Shown: positions 11,108-20,542 of the stretch, one piece after another
Numbering within the stretch: position 1 is the first letter of the stretch
Layout: each line of letters starts with the position of its first letter
Assembly (NCBI GenBank): GCA_030015575.1
Contig: CM057349.1
Coordinates: 256,861,077-256,925,076 of the forward strand
Source of the DNA: Agapanthus africanus
Taxonomy: Eukaryota; Streptophyta; Magnoliopsida; Asparagales; Amaryllidaceae
Direction: 5' to 3'
Length of the DNA stretch: 64,000 nt
The notes under the pieces: generated by a model
What the model was told of the DNA's origin: nothing
The model's database searches: none
What the model saw: the letters and a program-made list of their open reading frames with translations, nothing else
Position numbers and translations under genes: made by a program

Positions 11108-12574
11108 GGACTCTAAAATCATTATAAACTTTATGCCTCCTTTTAAATAATAAATTCAGATCTCTTTATGGAGAGCATCGGTGTTTCTTTTCAACTCATG
11201 AATTCAGATCTGACAAACCTGCGTTGATGATTGGAGAGATGCATCTGTAAGTAGATTTAATTCCTTACTCTAGTTTGGATTTCAATTCTTTGCCCTAGGT
11301 AGATTTAATTTCTCGCCGTAGATAAATTGTTTAGAGTTAGCTTTGGGGAAGGATTTTGAGAGATGAGATCTCTCATCCCTTTCTTACCCATAATACATTT
11401 TTAATAGGACTCCATGCATACACGCACACACCGCGCCCTACGGCATCCTACCCCTCGAGGTAACGATGACACCGTAGTATAAAGGCCCGGTTTCCCGCGT
11501 TTTCCATGGAGGTTAGGGTAAGGATCTCTAAAGGAAGGACAAGAACCTAGAGGAAGGAACACCTTCCCGAATGGATCTAATCCCCTTTATTGATAATTAC
11601 CATAACTCCTCATAGATCTTCATTCGGGTATAGAAAGCGTTGAAATTTACTTGCATCTCCAAACCATCCCTAAACCTAACCCTAGCAAGAATAGATCTAG
11701 ATAATTGTAGTATAGAATAATTAGGTTTTTAGATTTAATAATCACTCCGAACACCCTTCGGAATTAACTTGTTAGCGCGAATAGGAGATTCACAATATCC
11801 CTGTGGACCGACCCGTACTCACCGGCTAACTACATGCGACGCCGTTCTTGATTGCGGTAATAGATAGTTTTTGACATACAAATCACACCACTTCTTGTAA
11901 GTCCATGCTACCTCTCCCGGTACTTTCGGGCATGCGGAATATGATGAAAAACGATTTTCTTAGAGGTGGTAACATGGACCTAAAAACCCGGATCTTTGTT
12001 AAACATCTAACTAACAACCTAACTTGGAGTCGTTAACTACTCGGTTAGGGGGTTTATACCTTGCTTGTCTTGAACTCCTTCGTCTTCAAACTCCGATGGT
12101 GGTCCGGATCGGCTTCTTCCCGTCGTCTCCTTACGCCGAAGATAGATCCACCTGAAAGCTCCAACCTTTGGCTCCTTCTTCGAACTTTGAAGAAACTAGT
12201 TCACTCGGTTTGCTAAACCTTGTGAACTAGAGTGAGTAGAGAAGAGTTTGTAAGGGATTTTATCTATGGTTCTTGGTTCTCAACTCATGAGACAAGTGAA
12301 CCATAGAGTCAAGAGAGGGAGCAAGAGGAAGAGGGTGAGAGCAAGAGTATGAGAGCTCAAGAACAAGAGAGAGAGTGAGCATGAAAGAATGAGAGAAGAC
12401 TTTTCTCATTTGGCTCTCATAATCCAAAACCATCATCACAAAAATAATAATCAAGTATTGTGTAAAATGGTTCAAGTCAAAATGGCTAAATCATTTCATG
12501 CACTCATTTCTCACAAAAGAAATAAGCAAGTAAAAAGTCTTTGCCATGAAATGATAGCCATAGTCATCATGATG

Positions 12575-12780
12575 GTCAACTAGTCCAACCTAGTCAACCG
12601 GTCAACAAAGTCAACAAGTCAACAAAGTCAACCCCTCAACAACCATGTCACCACAATACTTAATTAATATAATTGTTAATCACATATCATATTCTCATTA
12701 GGGTTGAGCAAAAAGTCAATGGTCAACTGTCAACGGTCAACAACCCTAATGAGAATCCTCTGCCTCTGTCTCTCCGTCAA
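12575..12780 (-). promoter_or_regulatory. W-box-like cluster in A LTR
   Basis: Eleven GTCAA words lie within 206 bases, reading TTGAC on the element strand; nine are TTGACC or TTGACT, the core bound by plant WRKY transcription factors. The same cluster is in the other LTR at about 41252-41457. WRKY control is inference from the motif alone. Confidence 0.6.
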
Positions 12781-14055
12781 CTGTGCATACACACCCGCAT
12801 CCGCGTTCCGAGGAACACGAATACACACTGGTTAAATCCAATCCCAAAAGGTACACTAGGATCTGGCTTAAACCAAAGCCCGCTAGTGTAAACTGTCCGG
12901 ACACTGTACGTGCACAAGTGCACGGATGTGACCGAACCCTGTCGCAAAACCATGCGACCTGTCGCAATACCATGCGACCTCTACTCTTTTGCCTAAAGGC
13001 GAAAAGCTTTCTGTGTGGGACTCTAAAGACTCGACACTACGCTGGCAGTGGGTTTAACCACAGACCGCAAGCGGCATTAGCTGTGCGTAACGGTCCCCAG
13101 GTAGTGCCGACAAGAAGACCGACGAGGCGAAATCCATCTGAACTCCTACTGAGCCTGAATGTGACATTCTCCGTACAGTCCGGTCTGTACTTCTGATACA
13201 TCGCATGGCGGGCCTAGGAGGCGGTAAACGTCAGTCCCCCAATAGCCGTACAAGTCGTGTCGGAATGAAGCCCAAAACATCCTGAGACAACACTGGAAGC
13301 CTATCAGTATATCTCGTTTGCCCTGGCCAGGGACTACTCGTGTAATGGCTCTCCTAGACACAGCGCGATGTCAACCCCAATACCGGGAGAGACGAATCCT
13401 GTCTAACCGTCACTGCCTCCAAGTGCTTCGGGACTGCACCCAACTACCACCTGTTTGCACGACTCCTTTGAGCCGTGGTAGGGTAGTAATCAAAGTACAA
13501 TGGGAACACACTCGAGGCGAAGTGACAGTGTCAAGTCAGCGGACTAAGCTGTACTCATGTCACCTGGGAACTGATAACTGACGATAGGCATAATACCAAC
13601 TAGTCAGTTCCCGACGAGTCCTGTCCAGTGTACTCGTAAGCCAACGAGCACCCGCATACTCTCTCAAGTACGACGTACCGACGGCTGTGGGACAGACCGT
13701 CTCCTACACTGGGATGAGAAGCGCATGCGCTAGTCTACTCCGGAGTATCGATGCCCTGTCTCGATAGTCCTGCGACCAGGGACCTGCATAAGGATGTACT
13801 TATAGATTACCCAGCCCCACTAGTGTGACTGCCATCACAACGCTGGTAATCAAGCAAAGATCCTAAGGGCTCCACTAATGCGTATAGGTGATATAATAAA
13901 ATAAACACATGTACACATTGAAGTAGAAACAAACCAAGTAGCATACTACTATCTTGAGCAAGATTGTATATACAAGGTGAATATCCTAAGCTTCCATTAA
14001 GTAATATACAAACCAGTATGATACAGTAATGGCCTCTAGGGCATATATACTAACA
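12781..14055 (-). other. Hairpin-rich conserved U3 module of A
   Basis: From CTGTGCATACACACCCGCAT to the LTR end, this segment shares ordered blocks with B, C and H while the arms of its hairpins differ. Visible stems include GTTCC/GGAAC near 12806, TACACTAG/CTAGTGTA (12852-12859, 12883-12890), CGTGCAC/GTGCACG (12909-12915, 12918-12924), two GTCGC/GCGAC pairs (12941-12958, 12961-12978) and CTCGT/ACGAG (13633-13648). Confidence 0.6.
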
Positions 14056-14066
14056 ATCTCCCACTT
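14056..14066 (-). promoter_or_regulatory. A polypurine tract
   Basis: ATCTCCCACTT on the plus strand, AAGTGGGAGAT on the element strand, directly abuts the 3' LTR. The same block sits at this place in B (31912), C (20543) and H (55708 and 63709). Confidence 0.8.
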
Positions 14067-14069
14067 GCA

Positions 14070-16115
14070 CTAAGGCCATGTACTGGCGTATCGAAGACCT
14101 ATCATCTCGATCAGCCGCTCGAACTGAGTCTGGGGTAAGGCCTTGGTGAATGGATCTGCAGTGTTATCTTCTGAAGCGACTCTCCGAACCTCGATCTCCT
14201 GGCGATCCACGATCTCCCTGATCAGGTGATACCGCCTCAAGATGTGTCTGGATCTCTGATGGGACCTGGGTTCCTTCGCTAAAGCTATAGCCCCGTTGTT
14301 GTCGCAATACAGAGGTATTGGATCAACAATGGACGGATCCACCTGAAGCTCTTTCAAGAACTTCCTCATCCAGACAGCTTCTTTTGCGGCATCAGATGCA
14401 GCGATGTATTCCGCTTCCATCGTCCAGTCTGCAACGGTTTCCTGTTTGGAACTCTTCCAACACACCGCCCCTCCATTGAGGGTAAAGACAAAACCCGACA
14501 TGGACTTGGAATCATCCTTGTCACTCTGGAAGCTGGAGTCAGCAAAGGCCTCGATCTGGAGGTCTTTTCCGCCATACACCAAGAACATCTCCTTAGTCCT
14601 TCTCAGGTACTTGAGAATGTTCTTTACCGCTATCCAGTGTTTCTCCCCAGGGTTTGACTGATACCGGCTTACCACACTCAGTGCATAAGCTACATCCGGT
14701 CTGGTACACAACATCGCATACATTATAGAGCCTACCGCAGAAGCGTAGGGTATAACAGACATGCGATCCCTCTCCAAATCAGTCTTGGGAGACATCTCTT
14801 TAGAGAGGGTGATCCCGTGACAAGCTGGCAGGTTACCGCGCTTGGAATCTTCCATACTGAATCTCTTCAGTATAGTGTCGATGTACCTGGACTGTGAAAG
14901 TCCTAATATCCTCTTGGATCTATCACGATGGATCCGGATCCCCAGGATGTATGAGGCATCACCCAGGTCTTTCTTGGAGAACCTGTGCGACAAGAACCCC
15001 TTGACATATTGTAGCATAGGAATGTCATTTCCTATTAAGAGAATGTCATCCACGTATAAAACGAGGAATACTACAGTTCTCGCTACAAATCTACTGTAGA
15101 TGCATGGTTCATCTGGATTTTTGATAAAGCCAAATTCCTTGACCGTCTCATCAAAACAGATGTTCCAACTCCGCGATGCCTGCTTTAGTCCATAGATGGA
15201 CTTAAGCAACTTGCACACCTTTCCGCTGCTCCCACTCTGAATAAAACCCTCTGGCTGGTCCATATAGACACACTCCTCTAAATTTCCATTTAGAAAAGCG
15301 GTCTTTACGTCCATTTGCCAGATCTCATAATCGTGGAAGGCAGCAATGGCAAGAAGGATCCGAATGGATTTTAGCATAGCCACTGGAGAAAAGGTTTCGT
15401 CATAGTCCAAGCCAGGTCTTTGACGGAAACCCTTTGCAACAAGTCTAGCTTTATAGGTCTCAACCTGTCCATCTACACCAATCTTCCTTTTGAAGATCCA
15501 CTTGCATCCTACGGGTTTTACCCCGTCTGGAGCAATGTCCAACGTCCATACTTTGTTGGTGTACATGGACTCCATTTCGGTCCGCATTGCATCCAGCCAT
15601 TTTACTGAGTCAACGCTCTGAACGGCTTGCTGGAAGCTAGTAGGCTCATCATAATCTATGATGCAATCCTCTCTATCCCCGTCTATGAGAAAACCGTAGT
15701 ATCTCTCGGGCGGATGAGACTGCCTACTACTCCTGCGGAGCGGCGTAGGAATGTCCTGTTCTTTTGAACCCTCTGGTTCCACTAAACTTTCAGTAATACT
15801 CTGTGGTTCTGGAATTTCTTCCAGTTCTACTGCGCTCCCACTTATTTCCTTTTCTAAGAACTGGTGTTCTAGAAAGTGGGCATGACGAGAAACAATAACT
15901 TTTTGTTCCTCTTCGCAGTAGAAGAAATATCCCTTGGAGTTCTTTGGATATCCCATAAACTTGCACTGTACTGAGCGTGCCTCGAGCTTGTCCGCATGCT
16001 GCTTTTTGACAAAAGCTGGACTTCCCCATGTCTTAATGTGATTAAGATGGGGCCTCTTCCCACACCACATCTCATATGGTGTGGTAGGCACAGTCTTATT
16101 GGGAACTCGGTTCAA
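14070..16115 (-). pseudogene. A pol, integrase tail to RNase H
   Basis: A 681-residue frame holds the integrase C-terminal part, the copia reverse transcriptase and RNase H. Blocks seen are KWIFKRKIGVDGQVETYKARLVAKG written in shorter form as KARLVAKGF, WQMDVKTAFLNG, SIYGLKQASRSWN and catalytic YVDD near residue 354. RNase H follows with FADSSFQSDKDDSKS and TMEAEYIA. It ends with the ADPFTKALP block typical of copia RNase H. It lies just inside the 3' LTR. In an active relative it copies RNA to cDNA. The element is broken, so this is a fossil, though a well-preserved one. Confidence 0.92.
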
Positions 16116-16154
16116 AAGGTACGCAGCTGATTCTAGCGCATACCCCCAGAATGA

Positions 16155-18038
16155 TCACGGTAACTCAGCGTTACTCATCATGGACCGTACCAAATCCAAT
16201 AGGGTGCGGTTCCGTCTCTCCGATACACCGTTATATTGCGGAGTGTATGGAGGAGTAAGCTGAGAGAGAATTCCGTTCTCTTTTAAATAGTCCAGGAACT
16301 CGGCACTTAAGTATTCACCACCTCGATCCGATCTTAGGATCTTGATACTTTTGCCGGTCTGGTTTTCTACTTCATTCTTATATTCCTGGAACTTTCCAAA
16401 GGCTTCGGACTTATGTTTCATCAAGAAGACATAACCGTACCTTGAAAAGTCATCCGTAAAAGTAATGAAGTAAGAATAACCGCTTCGCGCATGTGTAGAC
16501 ATTGGACCGCACACGTCGCTGTGTATGAGTCCCAAGAGCTCGCTCGCTCTTACTCCGTGTCCAGTGAACGGAGTCTTTGTCATCTTTCCTTTGAGACAGG
16601 ATTGACAAGTGGCATACGATTGATATTCGAACGCATTCAAATATCCTTCTGTATGTAACTTCGTCAACCTTCTCTCATTGATGTGACCCAGTCTACAATG
16701 CCACAAGAAAGTCTGATTTACTTCCGGAGACTTTCTTTTGTGTGTATTCTGGACATTGAAAATCTGTGGTTGGTTTAATACGTATATACCATTGCTCAAT
16801 GTACCTGACCCAATCAGAACTTGATTAAGGTGAATGTTTACAACATTACTTACAAACGCAAATTCATAACCTTCTTTAGAAACTAAAGATACAGAAATGA
16901 TATTACAAGTTGCGTTGGGTACAAAAAAGCAATTACGCAAAACCAAAACATGTCCATCTGACATTCCCAGGTGATAGTCCCCCACGGCTTTAGCATCCAT
17001 GCTAGCTCCGTTCGCAACTCTGAGGGTCATGTCACCTGCTTTCAAAACACTACGGTTTCTCAACGCCTGCAAAGAATTACAGATATAAGATCCTGATCCG
17101 GTATCCAATACCCAGGAAGTAGAGTTTATTGAAAGACAGTTTTCAATAACATACACACCTGAAGCTGAAGCTGCAACCTGCTTCAATTCCTGTGTTCTGG
17201 TCTTCCAGGCCCTGCAATCATTCTTCCAGTGTCCTTTCTTATGACAATAGAAGCATTCTTCCTTATCCACAAGCTTCCCCACTTTCTTTGTTGCTTTAGC
17301 TTTTCCCTTCGTATCCACTTTACTAACACCGCATCTTGGTTTGGCGGGGGCTTTCTTCTTCTTTCCCTTGGCTTTCGCCTTGGACCTAGAAGAAGATGAT
17401 CCTCCTACAAACAAAGTGGATGTTTCCCTACCTTTCTGTAGGGTGCCCTCTGCGCTCCTCAGCATGTTGAGGAGCTCTGAAAGTTCAACTTCTTTTTCTT
17501 GTAAGTTGAAGTTCAGTATAAACTGGGCGTAAGTGGAAGGAAGGGACTGGAGAACTAAGTCCGTATAGAGCTCACTCTCCAATGTGGTCCCTAGGTCCGC
17601 GAGTTCCTCAATGTAGCCGATCATCTTAAGCACGTGCTCTGCTACTGATGATCCGACGGCCATCCTTGCCGAAAATAACTTTTTCGACGCTTCGTATCTT
17701 GCGATACGAGATTGCTCTCCATACAGTTCTTTTGTATGAAGAAATATGGATTCCAAGTCCATATTCTCGTGCCTCCTCTGATGTTCATTGTCCATAGAGG
17801 CAAGTACGAGGGACTTGGCCTTCGCACTATCAATCTCCCAAGTCTTACGGATTTCCTTATCCGCGACGCTGGAAGTGGGACCAAGGGCAGGGGGAGCTTT
17901 GGTGGTAAGAAGATACCCCAGCTTGTCGTAAGTGATTGCCATCTTGACATTCCTGAGCCAATCTTTGTAGTTTGGCCCTGTCAGTATGTTTTTATCTAGA
18001 AGTAACTTAAGTCCAGTCATGTCGATTGGTCGCTGCAA
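16155..18038 (-). pseudogene. A gag, protease and integrase core
   Basis: A 627-residue frame starts at an ATG near 18038. The gag part is about residues 1-260. A CCHC zinc knuckle (CFYCHKKGHWKNDC) is at about 262-275 after a lysine-rich stretch. The protease block VLDTGSG is near residue 312. The integrase has the HHCC finger at about 447-481, catalytic aspartates near 508 and 571, and the VSERRN glutamate near 607. The single gag-pol frame is usual for plant copia. The next pol block (14070-16115) lies just downstream. The preservation agrees with the young LTR age. Confidence 0.92.
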
Positions 18039-18316
18039 TTAGGAGAGAGAAGAAGAAACACTCAGCATGATGCTCTTGCAAGTTTAGAGTGGTTTTTAGT
18101 TTGTCTAAACAGGATGGCTCCCACTGTTTCTCGAATCCCTCCTCAAACCAAAAAGAAAGAATTAGTCAGGATCAATCTCACCGTACAATACTTGCTTAAC
18201 CGTTCGGCCAGGCTGGTGTCGGTACTTCGAGGGAGGTTTTCCAACGCTTTCGCGAAGTTCCTTAATTAAATAACCTCTTTTCCCTGGGGGCGTAGCCCCG
18301 CTAATACCTTTCTAGG
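18039..18316 (-). mobile_element. A leader, first part
   Basis: Untranslated leader of A upstream of gag. It resembles the corresponding part of B (about 35852-36150), including GCCAGGC.GGTGTCGGTACTT and the GGCG.AGCCCCG block. It ends at CTAGG (18312-18316), the target duplication of C. Confidence 0.85.
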
Positions 18317-20542
18317 TGTAAGTGCACGGCGGCGCCCCGGCCGTCAATCCGACGCCGGAATGCGGAAGCGGTAATAAACTTAAATTTTGCGGACTTAGCA
18401 AACCGGCACCACCGCGCACTTTAACCGGATCGAACCATTAACTAGTCTAAGCTATCTACAAGAATGGGAATAGAGATATACCGACGATCCAAGTCCTCCG
18501 GTCTTCTCTTCATCATCCCGATCTCCCGCGGAAAGTCTTGGCTCCACATCGTCGCCTCCTCGCCGGAAAGGGCACCACATCGCCTTCGTCTTTTACGGGC
18601 TCCCGCCTCAATACCGAGGCAACTCGAGCATGAAGCCGGCAACTCGACATGCTCAAGATATGCTGTAGAATGTAGTGTAGAAGATGCTTGTCTCTTTGGG
18701 GTTATGTTGTTGCCAATGAGGATGATGGAGGAAACAAGGATTAGAAAAATGGTGCTTGCATTTTTCTAGCATGAAAACTAGATCAAGAAAGAAAACTCTA
18801 ATGAATGAAGCTCTCTCTTCTTCTTCTCACAACCATGAAAGACTTATCATCAAGTGAGAATAAAGGGTGGAGAAAAAACCATTTGAAGCTAGAAGGGAGG
18901 TGAGTGTAGGAGAAGTGAAGAGGTGACCACAAACAAACATGAACCATGCTTGTTCTACTATTCAACCCATACCCTTTCAATCACAATAAAAAGCAAGTCA
19001 ATGGTGCAAGATATGAAAGCCATCATAATCAATACAATTGCAAGAAACCCCCCCACAAAGTGTTATTTGCAAAACTGCAAATAACCCCCTCCATCGAAAA
19101 AGTCCGGCCGGGAAAGAACAAAGGAAAACCGGCCGGAACGGAATGCAAACTGGCAACTCCAGAAAACTGGTCCCGTAATAAATTACAGGAAAACCCCAAT
19201 ACTGTGCATACACACCCGCATCTGTATTCCGTCCGGATACAAATGCAATGAGATAAAATCTACACTGTACTAAACTAAGACCAGCTTAAGCCAAAGCCGG
19301 CTAGTTAAATCCGTTCGATCCTGATCCGTGCAATACCGCACGTATCTGATCGAACCCTGCCATATAACCATACGGCTACTAGTACAAACCGTCCGATCCT
19401 GATCCGTGCAATACCGCACGTATCTGATCGGACCCTGCCATATCTCCATACGGCCTCTACAGCGTTTCGCCCGAAAGCTGAGTAACTGAAAGTGTGGTGG
19501 ACTCTAAAGACTCGTCAATACTATGGCTGTGGATTTAACCACTAGCACGTCAGAGGTATAAGCCAATACGTAACGGGCCACCAGCTATTGACTAAAAGGG
19601 ACGTCGATGAGCGAACTCATCCTGACACCCTACTGAGCCTGTCAGTGACAATATCCGTGCAGTCCGGTCCGTTCGTCTATGAGTATCTCATGGCGGGCCT
19701 AGGGGGTTGGTAAAAGTCAGACCCCCAAAAGCGGTACAAGTCGTGTCGGAGTGTAGCCCAGAACACCCTGAGATACTACTGGAATACCTACCAGTAAATC
19801 TCCTTGCCTTGGCCAAGGACTTTGTGTAATGGCTCTCCTAGACACAGCACGACCTCACCCCCAATACCGGGAGAGACGAACCCCTGAAGATACGCTCACT
19901 GCCTCCATGTGGCTCGGGACTGTACCCAACTAAAACCTGTTTGCACGACTCCTTTGAGCCGTGGTAGGGTAGTAATCAAAGTACAGTGGGAACTCACACG
20001 AGACAAATGACGATACCCAGGTCGATGAACTAACCTGCACACATGTCACTAGGGAACTGCCATCTGACGTCTGGTATATGACCAACTAGCATGTTCCCGG
20101 CGAGTCCTGTCCGGTGTACTCATAACCCAATGAGCACCTGTATACATCTTAGGTGATCCAACTGACACCAGTGGCTTGTGAGACCGGCCACCGCCCCTCG
20201 TCGGGGTCTCGACTGTATACACTAGTCTACTAATGGAGTATCGATGCCCGGTCTCGAAACTCCCACGACTAGGGACCTTTTAAGGATATGCTTGTAGACC
20301 CCCAGCTCCCACTTATATGATCGCCCTCATACTGCTGGTGGTCAAGCAAGAATCCTAGGGGCTCTATCAACGTGTAATAGCGACGTGTCAGGTCACCTAA
20401 AGCAGTACACGATGATAAAGGTAAACCAGATAGCATACTATCATCTCGAGTAAGACTGTCCTACCGGGATAGGTCCTCCCTCAATCATTACAATCACGTA
20501 CCTGTGACCTAATAATTGACTCTGAGGGCACTATCTCCAACA
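18317..20542 (-). repeat. C LTR, left copy (3' LTR)
   Basis: It starts TGTAAGTGCACGG and ends CTCCAACA on the plus strand. A CCGGCCGG-containing inverted repeat lies near 19102-19138. The hairpin-rich U3 module runs 19202-20542. A 101-residue open frame near 18464-18769 appears in both LTRs only because LTRs are duplicates, and it runs against the element's direction. Confidence 0.92.
19311..19454 (-). repeat. Duplicated two-stem hairpin in C LTR (78-bp period)
   Basis: Two tandem units. Unit 1 has arms GTTCGATC (19313-19320) and GATCGAAC (19348-19355). Unit 2 has GTCCGATC (19391-19398) and GATCGGAC (19426-19433). Both enclose CGTGC/GCACG and are followed by a GCCATAT/ATACGGC stem. The difference between the units changes both sides of one base pair. 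The right LTR has the same pair from 26921. H has one unit only. Confidence 0.8.

Larger units (their letters stand above)
10544..11890 (+). mobile_element. Element E: solo LTR inserted in D gag
   Basis: A 1337-bp block (10549-11885) starts TGTTCACACC, ends CAAATCA and is bounded by the five-base repeat CACCA (10544-10548, 11886-11890). No partner LTR, primer site or coding region lies inside, so a solo LTR left by LTR-LTR recombination is the simplest reading. A CTATAAATAG box at 11098 and AATAAA at 11149 give the plus orientation. Near its right end it has CCTGTGGACCGACCCGTACT, a block I recognise from the U5 of other plant LTRs. Lineage unresolved. Confidence 0.8.
11896..14055 (-). repeat. 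A LTR, left copy (3' LTR)
   Basis: It starts TGTAAGTCCATGC and ends ATACTAACA on the plus strand. The U3 part is to the right, next to the polypurine tract. It contains a dense cluster of TTGAC cores (12575-12780) and the hairpin-rich module (12781-14055). Confidence 0.92.

Noticed and set aside
10549-11885. E as a hAT-type DNA transposon with an eight-base duplication TCACACCA
   Set aside because: The ends do not form terminal inverted repeats of that type. A five-base duplication CACCA with TG...CA ends, a TATA box and a U5-like block fits a solo LTR better.
12781-14055. Hammerhead ribozyme of the retrozyme kind in the LTRs
   Set aside because: I found no CTGATGA and GAAA core in the right arrangement on either strand, though a covariance-model search would be more sensitive.
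18464-18769. Plus-strand 101-codon frame, identical at 26074-26379
   Set aside because: It lies in the C LTRs, against the element's direction; its conservation is explained by the very young LTR pair.
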